The position numbers were made by a program, and so were the translations under genes. DNA of 64,000 bases from Marivita sp. (GTDB lineage Bacteria > Pseudomonadota > Alphaproteobacteria > Rhodobacterales > Rhodobacteraceae). Every line of letters starts with the position of its first letter. Position 1 is the first letter of the stretch. Below, in pieces: positions 29,093 through 37,992 of this stretch. A model generated the notes under the pieces. It did no database searches. It was not told where the DNA came from and saw only the letters and a program-made list of their open reading frames with translations. The stretch lies in the NCBI RefSeq assembly GCF_022763305.1, contig NZ_JALEGT010000079.1, positions 113,229 through 177,228 of the forward strand, in the 5' to 3' direction.

Positions 29093-30067
29093 TCAGTTCT
29101 GCATCGCGGCCAGCGCCGCATCGCCACCCACGCTGGCCACGTAATCGGCCACGACGTTCGACACGGCATCCTGGAAGGCCTGCGCCTCGTCCGCCGTCAG
29201 ATCGACAAAGGTATTGGCCGCATCGCCGCGTGCCGCCTCGAGCGCCGCGTCGGCGGTGGCGTTCCAGGCGGTTTCGGCATTGTTGCCCAGCCCGCAGCCG
29301 CGCACTTCGTCCAGCGCCGCCTTGGCCTCGTCCGACAGTGCGTCGTAGGCGCCCTGCCCCATCACGGCGAAAAAGGCCAAGCGGCCAAGCGGTGCGCCCA
29401 GCGTGAAGGCATCGGCCACTTCATCCAGCTTGAAGTCGCTGAGCGTGGAGGCTCCGGTGAAGACGCCGTCGATCAGTCCGGTCTGAAGCGAGTTGTAGAC
29501 CTGATTGATCGGCATCTGGACCGGGGTCGCGCCAAGCGCTTCGGCCACCTTGCCCGCGGTTGCACCCGCGACGCGGATCTTGAGGCCAGCCAGATCGGCG
29601 GGCGTGCGGACAACCTTGTCCTTCATGATCATGATGTTGGGCTCGGACGTCCAGAGCGCCACGGGAACGGTGCCCGGAAACTCGCCCGAGATCTCGTCCA
29701 TCGCATCGCAGAGCGCGTCAGCGCCGGTTTTGCCCTCGGGCACGACCCCCGGCAGTTCGACGATCATCGTCTTTTCGAACTGCTGCGAGGTGTAGCCCGG
29801 CAGGCCCCAGGTCATGTCGGCCACACCCTGCACGGCGCGGACATATTGTTCGACCGGGCCTGCGCCCAGCTCACCGCCGTGATAGCCGCGCACGGTCAGG
29901 CTGCCCCCCGTGGCCGCCGACAGATCGGCGTTCAGCTTTTCGATCACGCTGGCGTTGACCGTGTGGAACGGTGGCGTGAAATTGGCGAATTTCAGTTCCT
30001 GTGCCGCCAGAGGTGCGGCCGCAGCAAGGGCCAGAGCAGCCCCCATGAAGGTCGTTCTGAGTGTCAT
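29093..30067 (-). CDS. dctP: TRAP transporter solute-binding protein, DctP family
   Basis: A 324-residue periplasmic protein with a signal peptide (MTLRTTFMGAALALAAAAPLAAQ). It shows the DctP family features, including the ligand-binding Arg region LAGLKIRVAGATAG and MPINQVYNSLQTG. A GGGAGGAAA site precedes the ATG. Family members of this length bind organic acids, often aromatic or keto acids. A 12-bp hairpin separates it from the LigM-like gene upstream. Confidence 0.9.
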   Translation of the reverse strand: MTLRTTFMGAALALAAAAPLAAQELKFANFTPPFHTVNASVIEKLNADLSAATGGSLTVRGYHGGELGAGPVEQYVRAVQGVADMTWGLPGYTSQQFEKTMIVELPGVVPEGKTGADALCDAMDEISGEFPGTVPVALWTSEPNIMIMKDKVVRTPADLAGLKIRVAGATAGKVAEALGATPVQMPINQVYNSLQTGLIDGVFTGASTLSDFKLDEVADAFTLGAPLGRLAFFAVMGQGAYDALSDEAKAALDEVRGCGLGNNAETAWNATADAALEAARGDAANTFVDLTADEAQAFQDAVSNVVADYVASVGGDAALAAMQN

Positions 30068-30113
30068 GGTCTTTCCTCCCGTGAACGGTCCGACCCTGTC
30101 GAACCAGATGTGA

Positions 30114-30146
30114 CGCGGGACGCCCCTTCTGCGTGGGCGTCCCGCG
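30114..30146. terminator. strong hairpin between ligM-like and dctP-like genes
   Basis: Arms CGCGGGACGCCC (30114-30125) and GGGCGTCCCGCG (30135-30146) form a perfect 12-bp stem with a 9-base loop. No T-run follows on the minus strand. It may partly terminate the upstream transcript or protect the dctPQM message end. Confidence 0.6.
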
Positions 30147-30159
30147 AATGTCGTGCCGG

Positions 30160-31566
30160 TCAGACTGCCTTGGTCCGCCAGCTGTTCTCAGCATAGCTCG
30201 ACCGCGCCTCATTGGAATACGGTGTCGGCGACACGCGAACGCGGATTTCGGCCTGTTTGTGCTGCTCGGTCGATGTTTTCGCGGTGTCGTCGGATTCGCC
30301 CCAGCGCAGCGTCAGGACATCGCCCACCTCGACGCTCTGGTCGACCACGCCCAGAGACAGCACGCAGCGTTCGTTGTAGCTGTAGCCGTTGAACATGCTC
30401 ATGCCGACCATCTTGTCACCATGCATGATCATGTCGGCCGAGCTTGACGCGTAGTTCGGCTGCGGGAAGTCGATCCACTTGTAGGGAATGCCGTCCTCGA
30501 AGGCCGAGGCGATGACCTTGAGCACGTCTTCCTTGTTCCATTCGAAGGTGACTTTCTTGCGGTTGGTGCCGCTCTCTTTCATCTTGAGAAGCGCCTCCTT
30601 GCCGATGAAGTCGTCCTTCTTCCAGCCGATGTAGAAGTCGTAACCCAGTTCGAACGGGTTGACGTAGTAGTCTTCGATGTTGTCGCTGATGAAGCTGCCG
30701 CCGATGGCGCCCGCCGCTTCGTACATGTCGGTGCCCAGCCAGTCGCGGTAATCGGCCAGCATGCCGTCGCCGGTGTAGATGCCCGGCAGAGGCGACGGGA
30801 TCCAGCCCGACTCGAGCGTGTTGGTCGAATAGGCGCGGCTGCCGCACTGCACCAGATCGACACCTGCATCGCGCGCGGCCTGCAGGATGGTCGAGTGGAT
30901 GTAGTGCTTGTCCTCATACGGCCCCCACACTTCGAGACCGGGCGCACCGGACATGCCGTGACGCAGCGCCTGCACCTTCTTGGAGCCGATATTGATCCAG
31001 TCGACATGGAAGAACTTGATGTCCGGGATCGGGCCGCCGTTCATTTTTTCGAAGATCTTCGGCGCATCCGGGCCCTGGATCTGGTAGCGGTAATGGGTGC
31101 GCAGAACGCGCTCGCCTTCGGGGCGCGAGGTCGAGCGGGGATCGTGCTTGATCCGCACGTTCCATTTGCCCCAGGCGGCGGCGAACATCAGCCAGTTGGA
31201 GGTGGGCGCGCGGCCCACGAGGATGAACTTGTCCTGACGTTCGCGGAAGATGATGTGGTCGCCGATCACATGGCCGTTCGGCGTGACGGGGACGTAATGC
31301 TTGGCGCGGTTCAGGTCGAAATTGTGGAAGGCGTTGATGCCGTGATGGGCAAGGAATTCCTCGGCCTGCGGGCCTTCGACGATCAACTCGTCCATGTGGT
31401 GCGACTGGTCGAACAGGACGGCGGTCTTGCGCCAGGCTTCCTGTTCGACACGCCAGTTGCGGAATTCCGGGGTCACGACCGGGTAGACATACATCCCGAT
31501 CTGGGAATTCCGAAGCATTTCAACGGGATTTCCCCATTCCTTCATCTTGTCGGACAAGCTGGGCAT
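30160..31566 (-). CDS. tetrahydrofolate-dependent aryl O-demethylase, LigM/DesA family
   Basis: A 468-residue GcvT-fold protein. The opening VEMLRNSQIG-x-YVYPVV, the segment LRHGMSGAPGLEVWGPYE, SNTLESGWIPSPLP and GSFISDNIEDYYVNP correspond to LigM (vanillate/3-O-methylgallate O-demethylase) rather than to glycine cleavage T protein or the shorter DMSP demethylase DmdA. It would move a methyl group from a methoxyarene to tetrahydrofolate in the cytoplasm. An AGGAGGAG site precedes the ATG. Genes for returning the one-carbon unit (metF, folD, ligH) are not in the window. The exact substrate is unknown. Confidence 0.75.
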   Translation of the reverse strand: MPSLSDKMKEWGNPVEMLRNSQIGMYVYPVVTPEFRNWRVEQEAWRKTAVLFDQSHHMDELIVEGPQAEEFLAHHGINAFHNFDLNRAKHYVPVTPNGHVIGDHIIFRERQDKFILVGRAPTSNWLMFAAAWGKWNVRIKHDPRSTSRPEGERVLRTHYRYQIQGPDAPKIFEKMNGGPIPDIKFFHVDWINIGSKKVQALRHGMSGAPGLEVWGPYEDKHYIHSTILQAARDAGVDLVQCGSRAYSTNTLESGWIPSPLPGIYTGDGMLADYRDWLGTDMYEAAGAIGGSFISDNIEDYYVNPFELGYDFYIGWKKDDFIGKEALLKMKESGTNRKKVTFEWNKEDVLKVIASAFEDGIPYKWIDFPQPNYASSSADMIMHGDKMVGMSMFNGYSYNERCVLSLGVVDQSVEVGDVLTLRWGESDDTAKTSTEQHKQAEIRVRVSPTPYSNEARSSYAENSWRTKAV

Positions 31567-31590
31567 AGATGTGATCTCCTCCTGAGAATC

Positions 31591-32319
31591 TTAGTCTGCG
31601 GAAAGTAGCGACAGGCCCGGCACGCGCGTGGCGACGGCCGGACCGGCATTGGCGAGGTAATCGAGATTGCGCCGGGCTAGGCGGGCGTGTTCCCGGGCAA
31701 GATGTTCGGCCCGTGCGCCTTCGCGGGCGCGGATCGCTTCGAGAATGGCGCGGTGCTGGTGCTGGGCGCGCAGCAAGGAGGCGCTGAAATCCGGGATCAG
31801 TTCCTGCTCGCGCAGAAAGGCACTGGGCGAAGCCAGCGGCAGACGGCTGACCCGGTCGGCCTCGCGCTGGATCAGCTGGCTGCCGGCGAGGCGCGCAAGA
31901 ATCCGATGAAACTCTGCATTCTCAAGGATATAGGCATCAAAGTCGATGTGGTCGGCCCGGTCGAGCGCGCGGTCGATCCGGTCGAGGACAAGCTGGGCTT
32001 CGGCCAGCGACTCGGGCTCGGGCCCCCGTTCGGCGGCAAGGCGTGCCGCCGTCCCCTCGATCACGCCGCGCAGTTCGATTGCGTCGTTGATGTCATCCAG
32101 TGTGAAGCGCGCCGCCCGGCAGCCGCCGGTTTCGATCCGTTCAAGCAGGCCTTCGGCGACAAGGCGGTCCATTGCCTGACGCAAGGGCGTGCGCGACAGG
32201 CCCAGTCTCTCGGCCAATGCGACTTCGGACAGGCGCGCGCTTCCGGCGAATTCGCCGCTCATCACAAGCGAGCGAAGGCCCAGCAGCGCCTTGTCGAACT
32301 GCGTCATGCGATCGGACAT
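31591..32319 (-). CDS. GntR-family (FCD) regulator
   Basis: A 242-residue GntR protein. The N-terminal winged HTH (LSEVALAERLGLSRTPLRQAMDRL) is followed by an all-helical FCD domain (HRAILEAI-type C-terminus with metal-binding His). It lies 24 bases upstream of the ligM-like gene and in the same direction. Two CTGTATACAG-type sites upstream make it the probable autoregulated controller of the demethylase-TRAP-dioxygenase transcript. FCD regulators usually respond to organic acids. Confidence 0.9.
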   Translation of the reverse strand: MSDRMTQFDKALLGLRSLVMSGEFAGSARLSEVALAERLGLSRTPLRQAMDRLVAEGLLERIETGGCRAARFTLDDINDAIELRGVIEGTAARLAAERGPEPESLAEAQLVLDRIDRALDRADHIDFDAYILENAEFHRILARLAGSQLIQREADRVSRLPLASPSAFLREQELIPDFSASLLRAQHQHRAILEAIRAREGARAEHLAREHARLARRNLDYLANAGPAVATRVPGLSLLSAD

Positions 32320-32377
32320 GCACCCCCCTCAGAGCGCCCGCCGCTCTCCCCTGCGGCGTTCTGGCACTTGTGGTAAG

Positions 32378-32387
32378 TTGTATACAG
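32378..32387. promoter_or_regulatory. GntR-type operator, proximal
   Basis: TTGTATACAG matches the GTATAC-centred operators of FCD-type GntR regulators. It lies 59 bases upstream of the GntR start codon. Confidence 0.72.
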
Positions 32388-32439
32388 AAACCTGTCAATC
32401 CGGGAAATATTGCGCTCAAGGCAAAAGTTTTTTGCAATC

Positions 32440-32449
32440 CTGTATACAG
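32440..32449. promoter_or_regulatory. GntR-type operator, distal
   Basis: CTGTATACAG is a perfect 10-bp palindrome, 62 bp from the proximal site (about six helical turns). It lies just beyond the AraC stop. The two sites together support binding and looping by the adjacent GntR regulator. Confidence 0.72.
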
Positions 32450-32456
32450 AATGCCC

Positions 32457-33350
32457 TTACGGCCAATCAAAGGGACGTGCCGGATCAGAGACGCCCTGCT
32501 CTTGTCCGCGCAGGAACGCAGCCCGATAGGCGCCCGGCGGCTGGCTGAAATGACGTCCGAAGAACCGGCTGAACTGGGCGGCGGACCCAAAGCCTAGCTC
32601 GCTTGCGATCTCGTTGATCGAATGGCCCGATGTCTCGAGCAAGAGCTGCGATTCGATCATCACGCGGCGGTCGATGATGTCCTTGGGACTAAGCCCGCGC
32701 ACGCGCCGACAGATGTCTCCAAGACGGTCACGGGTCACGCCCAGCGCCTCGGCATACAGGGACACGGTCCAACGGTCGCGGAAATGTCGCTCGACCAACG
32801 TGCTGAACCGGGTGAAGGCGCGGTGCGATGGACTGGCACCGCGCGGCCCGTCTGAATGGGTCGGCGCCGCGCGCAGAAGCTCGATCAGGATCACCCGCAG
32901 ATACGCCTCGACCACCACATGCGCTGCGATGGCGTCATCCTCAAGCTCGCGACGGATGCCGGCAAACGCAGTGCGGAGTGCGGCGCGCTGTTCCGACGAG
33001 CGGGACAGGCGCACGGTCAGCTTGTGATCCGCCACATCGCGCAGATCCCGCGCTTCGGGCAGGTGCCCGATGGTGTTGCCCAAGGCGCTTGCACTGAGCA
33101 GCACATAGGTCCCCACCGCGCCCGCATCGAACCGCAGGCGCGAGGTCTCGGTCCAGGGACGCCATGCCAGCACCGGCGCCTCGATCCGCACCTCTTCGCC
33201 GGTCAGGACCGCGCCTCCTTCCTCGAGCAGCACGGCACACCAGGATGGTCCGCGCAGGCTTTCTGCCAGCCCGACGATCCGGCTGCGCAGATCGCCGGTG
33301 AGGGCACCGGCGCGTACGGCCGCGGATTCATGAAACTTCAGGTCCGGCAT
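32457..33350 (-). CDS. AraC-family transcriptional regulator
   Basis: A 297-residue protein. An N-terminal beta-rich effector region (residues about 1-150) is followed by a C-terminal double HTH (residues about 195-290, with INEIASELGFGSAAQFSRFFGRHF). The start at 33350 is chosen because the frame begins PDLKFHE there; an earlier start is possible. It is divergent from an aldehyde dehydrogenase gene and probably activates that gene and the following Liv operon. Confidence 0.88.
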   Translation of the reverse strand: MPDLKFHESAAVRAGALTGDLRSRIVGLAESLRGPSWCAVLLEEGGAVLTGEEVRIEAPVLAWRPWTETSRLRFDAGAVGTYVLLSASALGNTIGHLPEARDLRDVADHKLTVRLSRSSEQRAALRTAFAGIRRELEDDAIAAHVVVEAYLRVILIELLRAAPTHSDGPRGASPSHRAFTRFSTLVERHFRDRWTVSLYAEALGVTRDRLGDICRRVRGLSPKDIIDRRVMIESQLLLETSGHSINEIASELGFGSAAQFSRFFGRHFSQPPGAYRAAFLRGQEQGVSDPARPFDWP

Positions 33351-33363
33351 ACAGATTCCCACG

Positions 33364-33395
33364 AAATGATAAGTTATTACCACAGGATATCATTT
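33364..33395. promoter_or_regulatory. inverted repeat in AraC/aldehyde dehydrogenase gap
   Basis: AAATGATA (33364-33371) and TATCATTT (33388-33395) form a perfect 8-bp inverted repeat with a 16-base spacer in the 97-base divergent gap. Its position suits an operator of the adjacent AraC-type regulator, although AraC proteins more often bind direct repeats. Confidence 0.5.
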
Positions 33396-33447
33396 ACTCG
33401 GCGCTGAACCGAGCAATTTTAGAAGAAGCTGTGGGGAGACAGCCACC

Positions 33448-34917
33448 GTGAGTGTGCCTGGGGAGGAGCACTTGTACGAAACCCGCTTGATCATAGCCGG
33501 GCGCCATGTTGCGCCGGATCCGGTGGTCGCCTTCGAGCGACGTGACCCGGTTTCGGATGCCGTCGTGACCCGTGCCGCAGCGGCGCGCGCCGGTGATGCC
33601 CGTGCCGCTGCGGTCGCCGCTGCCAGTGCGTTTGCCGATTGGGCGGCAACACCGGTGCGCGAGCGGATCGGTCTTCTGACGGCAGCCGCAGACGCCCTCG
33701 TGTCCCGCGCGAATGAGGTGGTCGAGATCGCCTGCGCCGAGGTGGGATCGGCTCCGGACTGGGTGCGCTTCAACACCGGGCTGGCGGCGGCGATGCTGCG
33801 GCAGACCGCCGATCTTGCCGAGCTTCTGGACGGGACGGAAACGCCCCTGCCCGGCCACATCCTGCGGCGCAGACCGGCGGGCGTCGTGCTGGGCATCGCG
33901 CCGTGGAATGCAGCGGTGACACTCGCCACCCGGGCGGTCGCAGCACCTTTGGCCTGCGGTAACACAGTGGTTCTCAAGGGGTCCGAGCTGTGCCCAAAGA
34001 CCCATGAATGGGTGGCCGAAACCATCTGTGGTGCCGGGCTGCCGGATGGTGTGCTCAACTACATCACCAATGCGCCTGACCATGCCGAAGAGGTGGTGGA
34101 CGCGCTGATCGCGCATCCGGCCGTGCGGCGCGTGAATTTCACCGGATCGACCCGGGTCGGCCGCGAGATCGCGACACTGGCCGCCCAGCATCTCAAACCC
34201 TGCCTGCTCGAGCTTTCGGGCAAGGGCACTGCGGTTGTTCTGGCCGATGCCGATCTTGACCATGCCGCCGCCGCCATTGCGCATGGCAGCTTTTTCAATC
34301 AGGGCCAGATTTGCATGTCGACCGAACGGGTCATCGTCGAGGCCTCGGTCGCCGATGCGCTGGTCTCGCGTCTGGCGCGGGAGGCCGAAGCGTTGCGCTT
34401 TGCCCCCGGCAACCCCAGCCCGCTGGGCGCGCTGATCGGTCCATCGGCAGCGGTGCGCATCCGCGCGATGATCGATGAGGCGGTGTCCAAGGGTGCGGTT
34501 CTGGTCACGGGGGGCGAGCTTTCGGGTGGTGGCCTGCAGCCCGCCGTGCTCGACCGCGTGGCACCGGGGATGATGCTCTATGATCAGGAAGCGTTTGGTC
34601 CTGTCACCGGTGTGATCCGCGTGGCCGATGCCGAAGAGGCGCTGGCCATCGCCAATGACACGGAGTTCGGGCTCGTAGCCTCGGTGTTCAGCCGCGACAC
34701 GGACGCTGCACGCGACATGCTCTGCCAGATCGAAACCGGCATAGGCCATGTCAACGGATCGACCGTCTACGACGACCCGCGCCTGCCCTTCGGCGGCGTC
34801 AAGGCGTCCGGATACGGGCGGTTCGGCGGGCGCGATGCGGTGGCGGAATTCACCGAATGTCAATGGATGGCCATTCACGACCAGCCCTCCTCCGGGGGCA
34901 GAACCAACAATCAATAA
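33448..34917 (+). CDS. aldehyde dehydrogenase (vanillin/salicylaldehyde dehydrogenase-like)
   Basis: A 489-residue NAD(P)-dependent aldehyde dehydrogenase with Asn154 (APWN), Glu255 (LELSGK) and Cys289 (NQGQICMS). The GTG start at 33448 follows GGGGAGA; the frame is not extended upstream. The family position resembles aromatic aldehyde dehydrogenases such as LigV or DoxF. It is first in a plus-strand operon with the Liv-type transporter, so it probably oxidises the aldehyde taken up or made from it. Confidence 0.85.
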   Translation: MSVPGEEHLYETRLIIAGRHVAPDPVVAFERRDPVSDAVVTRAAAARAGDARAAAVAAASAFADWAATPVRERIGLLTAAADALVSRANEVVEIACAEVGSAPDWVRFNTGLAAAMLRQTADLAELLDGTETPLPGHILRRRPAGVVLGIAPWNAAVTLATRAVAAPLACGNTVVLKGSELCPKTHEWVAETICGAGLPDGVLNYITNAPDHAEEVVDALIAHPAVRRVNFTGSTRVGREIATLAAQHLKPCLLELSGKGTAVVLADADLDHAAAAIAHGSFFNQGQICMSTERVIVEASVADALVSRLAREAEALRFAPGNPSPLGALIGPSAAVRIRAMIDEAVSKGAVLVTGGELSGGGLQPAVLDRVAPGMMLYDQEAFGPVTGVIRVADAEEALAIANDTEFGLVASVFSRDTDAARDMLCQIETGIGHVNGSTVYDDPRLPFGGVKASGYGRFGGRDAVAEFTECQWMAIHDQPSSGGRTNNQ

Positions 34918-34930
34918 GGGAGGACGACAC

Positions 34931-36133
34931 ATGAAACGCAGACACCTTTTCGGACTGGCCGCAGCGTTGAGCCTGGCCACAGCCCTGTCCGGCCCGCTGG
35001 CCGCGCAGGAAACGCTCAAGATCGGCGCGGTTGGCCCCAAGACCGGCCCGCTGGCCGGGGGCGGCGCGGTCACGTTCTGGCCGAACGTGCAACTCTGGGC
35101 CAATGACGTGAACGCGGGCGGCGGCATCGACGTCGGTGGCACGAAGATGATGGTCGAGATCATCGAATATGATGACCAGACCAATCCCGGCGAGACCATC
35201 AAGGCGGTGCAGCGTCTGGCGACGCAGGACGAGGCGGACTTCATTCTTGCGCCCTACGGCACAGGCCTGAACATCGCCGCTGCTCCGATCTTTGAACGCT
35301 ACGGCTATCCGATGATCACGCACACGGCGATTTCCGACCAGATCGAAGACCTGTCGGGCAAATTCCCGAACATGTACTTCCTGCTGGGGGGTGCGACCGG
35401 TCTGTCGGGCGGCGTTGTCGAGGTCCTGACCCAGATGCGGGACGCGGGCGAAATCGGCAGCAATGTCGCAATGGTCAACGTCGCCGACGCCTTCGGCATC
35501 GAACTGGCAGAAGCCGCGCGTCCGCAATTCGAGGCCGCCGGGTTCGAGATCGTGTACGACTCGTCCTATCCGCTGGGCACGCAGGACCTGTCGCCGGTCA
35601 TCAACGGGGCCAGGGATGCCAATCCGGATGCCTTCATCGCCTGGTCCTATCCGCCGGACACATTCGGTCTGACCGAGCAGGCGCAGATCGCAGGCCTTGC
35701 GCCCAAGGCGTTCTACACCGCCGTGGCGACGTCCTTCCCATCCTATCAGGCGCGGTTCGGTGCGGCGGCGGAAGGCGTTCTGGGCGCGGGCGGCGTCTTT
35801 GCCGATGGTGACGCGTTCAAGGATTACGCAGCGCGCCATGAAGCGGTGACAGGGGCGAAACCCGACTTCTGGGCATCGGCTGCGGTCTATGCGTCGTTCC
35901 AGATCCTGCAGCAGGCCATCGAAGGGGCCGGTACGACCGACCGCGCGGCGGTGGCCGAGTATATCGCCAACAACGATTTCGACACGATTGTCGGCCCGAT
36001 CACCTGGGACGAGAACAACTCGAACGCGCGCTACTGGACCGTGGGCCAGTGGCAGGGCGGCGTCTTCAAGGGCGTGGCCTCGACCGGGCGCGAAGGGGCC
36101 GTTGCCGCACAGCCGAAGACCGGCTGGGAGTGA
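34931..36133 (+). CDS. ABC transporter substrate-binding protein, Liv/aromatic type
   Basis: A 400-residue Peripla_BP_6 protein. The signal peptide starts MKRRHLFGLAAALSLATALS, with mature QETLKIGAVGPKTGPLAGG. The ATG at 34931 follows AAGGGAGGA. In Rhodobacteraceae such LivK-like proteins bind branched amino acids or aromatic acids. The aldehyde dehydrogenases on both sides favour an aromatic ligand here. It is followed by a hairpin and then the permease genes. Confidence 0.88.
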   Translation: MKRRHLFGLAAALSLATALSGPLAAQETLKIGAVGPKTGPLAGGGAVTFWPNVQLWANDVNAGGGIDVGGTKMMVEIIEYDDQTNPGETIKAVQRLATQDEADFILAPYGTGLNIAAAPIFERYGYPMITHTAISDQIEDLSGKFPNMYFLLGGATGLSGGVVEVLTQMRDAGEIGSNVAMVNVADAFGIELAEAARPQFEAAGFEIVYDSSYPLGTQDLSPVINGARDANPDAFIAWSYPPDTFGLTEQAQIAGLAPKAFYTAVATSFPSYQARFGAAAEGVLGAGGVFADGDAFKDYAARHEAVTGAKPDFWASAAVYASFQILQQAIEGAGTTDRAAVAEYIANNDFDTIVGPITWDENNSNARYWTVGQWQGGVFKGVASTGREGAVAAQPKTGWE

Positions 36134-36139
36134 TCCCGA

Positions 36140-36166
36140 GATGGCCCCGGCATCCCCGGGGCCATC
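36140..36166 (+). terminator. intercistronic hairpin after substrate-binding gene
   Basis: Arms GATGGCCCCG and CGGGGCCATC form a perfect 10-bp stem with a 7-base loop, in the 54-base gap before livH. There is no T-run. It probably protects the 3' end of the binding-protein message, giving more binding protein than permease. Confidence 0.55.
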
Positions 36167-36187
36167 CCGAACAACACCGGAGACCAC

Positions 36188-37054
36188 ATGGACATTCTGA
36201 TCACAGGACTGTTGCTGGGCGGAACCTACGCGCTGATCGCGATGGGGCTGAACCTGCAATACGGCATGGCAAGGATCATGAACCTCGCCAATGGGGAATT
36301 CCTTGTGGCCGGCGGGTTCGCCGCCTTCTGGTTCTACACCGCGGGACAGGTCAGCCCGCTTCTGACGATCTTCATCGTGGCACCTCTGGCGTTTCTGCTG
36401 AACTGGCTTGTCTATGTTGTGATGCTGCGCCCGCTGGTCAAGCGCGCCAAGTCGCATGGCCAGCTTGAGGTCGATGCCATCCTGACCACCTTCGGTCTTG
36501 CCTTCGTGTCGGTCGGTCTCATGCTGGCGGTCTTCGGGGGCGATTATTTCTCGTATTCCTACCTCGCCCGGCCCATCACCCTGATCGGCGACACCTACGC
36601 GCTGAACCGCGTGACGGCGGCAATTGCGGCGGTGATCATCTGTGGCGGGCTGTGGCTCTGGCTGAACCGAACCCGTGCGGGGATGTCGATCCGGGCAATT
36701 GCCGTCGATCCGAAAAGCGCGCGACTGGTGGGCATCGATGTGCCCAAACTGTCCGCGCTTGCCTTTGCACTTGGCGGGGCGGTGACGGCTGTGGGCGGTG
36801 CACTCATTTCCACCTTCCTGACGCTGGATGCCTCGACGGGCGTGCTCTTCACGCTCAAGGCGCTGGTGATCGTGATCATGGGCGGTGTCGGTGACGTGCG
36901 CGGCACCATCGTGGCAGCACTTTTGCTGGGCATCCTGGAGACCTTCGTGGCGACCGTGATCGACCCCGGCCTGACGCTGGCCGCCGCCTATCTTCTCTTT
37001 GTCCTGATCCTGCTCTTCCGCCCGCAGGGCCTGTTCGGGAGGCGCACGACATGA
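36188..37054 (+). CDS. livH: branched-chain-type ABC permease, LivH
   Basis: A 288-residue permease with about eight hydrophobic segments and the LivH-type opening LITGLLLGGTYALIAMGLNLQYGMARIMNLANGEF (family-typical LGG-x-YAL and NLA-x-GEF). It forms the membrane channel with LivM. The stop overlaps the livM start by 4 bases. Confidence 0.92.
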   Translation: MDILITGLLLGGTYALIAMGLNLQYGMARIMNLANGEFLVAGGFAAFWFYTAGQVSPLLTIFIVAPLAFLLNWLVYVVMLRPLVKRAKSHGQLEVDAILTTFGLAFVSVGLMLAVFGGDYFSYSYLARPITLIGDTYALNRVTAAIAAVIICGGLWLWLNRTRAGMSIRAIAVDPKSARLVGIDVPKLSALAFALGGAVTAVGGALISTFLTLDASTGVLFTLKALVIVIMGGVGDVRGTIVAALLLGILETFVATVIDPGLTLAAAYLLFVLILLFRPQGLFGRRTT

Positions 37055-37992
37055 ACCTGACCAAGCGCGACTGGCAATCCATCACGCTTTCGGCAGTCCT
37101 GCTGGCTGTTGCCGCCTGCCTGCCGCTGACCGGGGACGCCTACATGCTGTCCATCGGCATCACGATCGCGATGTACGCGGTGCTGGCGACAAGCTGGGCG
37201 CTCTTCTCTGGCCCCACGCATTACGTCTCGCTCGCCACGGCGGCGTTCTTTGGCCTTGGCACCTACACCACGGCGATCGGGATCGAGAACGGACTGAACT
37301 ACTGGGCCACCCTGCCCATTGCTGCCGTCCTTGGCGCGGTACTGGCGGCCCTTGTCGGTCTGGCCACGCTGCGCCTGTCGGGCGTCTATTTCGTGATCTT
37401 CACGCTGGGTCTGGCCGAACTGGTGCGGCAGGTGGTGACATGGGGGCAGAACGTGTCCGGCCAGAAGGGCCTCTATGTCCTGACCGACATCACCGAGGTG
37501 CATATCTACTGGCAGCTGCTGATACTGGCCGCAATCGTCTACCTGACCGGCTGGGCCATCGGGAGGTCGCGTCTTGGCTTTGCGCTACGCATCATCGGGG
37601 ACGATGAAGAGGTCGCGCGCCATTCCGGGATCAACACGTCGCGGGCCAAGATCCTGCTGTTCATGGTGTCCGGAGCGACCGCCGCCGTGGTGGGGTCGAT
37701 GCTGGCACCGCGTTACATCTACATCGAACCCGCGCTGGCGTTTACGCCGATGCTGTCCTTCCTCGTGGTGATCATGGCGCTTTTGGGCGGCACGGGTCGG
37801 TTGTGGGGGCCGCTTGTCGGCGTCATTCCGTTCACCCTGCTGTGGGAGGCGATCTCGGCCAGCTTCCCGAACCAGACCACACTTTTGTTGGGCCTCAGCT
37901 TTCTCGTGATCGTCTACCTGCTGCCGCGCGGCTTTGTCGGTCTGATCGAAAGCGGCAAGCGGAAATTGCGGGAACGGGAGGCGTTTGCATGA
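37051..37992 (+). CDS. livM: branched-chain-type ABC permease, LivM
   Basis: A 313-residue permease with about nine hydrophobic segments. It has the LivM family segments GLGTYTTAIG and GRSRLGFALRIIGDDEEVARHSGIN. The start (ATGA) overlaps the livH stop and its own stop overlaps livG by 4 bases, so translation of the whole operon is coupled. Confidence 0.92.
   Translation: MNLTKRDWQSITLSAVLLAVAACLPLTGDAYMLSIGITIAMYAVLATSWALFSGPTHYVSLATAAFFGLGTYTTAIGIENGLNYWATLPIAAVLGAVLAALVGLATLRLSGVYFVIFTLGLAELVRQVVTWGQNVSGQKGLYVLTDITEVHIYWQLLILAAIVYLTGWAIGRSRLGFALRIIGDDEEVARHSGINTSRAKILLFMVSGATAAVVGSMLAPRYIYIEPALAFTPMLSFLVVIMALLGGTGRLWGPLVGVIPFTLLWEAISASFPNQTTLLLGLSFLVIVYLLPRGFVGLIESGKRKLREREAFA

Noticed and set aside
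30160..31566. DMSP demethylase DmdA or glycine cleavage T protein
   Set aside because: The 468-residue length and the LigM-specific segments (VEMLRNSQIG, SNTLESGWIPSPLP) fit LigM/DesA better than the shorter DmdA and GcvT.
33394..35244. 616-codon open frame on the minus strand
   Set aside because: It covers the first aldehyde dehydrogenase gene on the opposite strand and shows only shadow composition.
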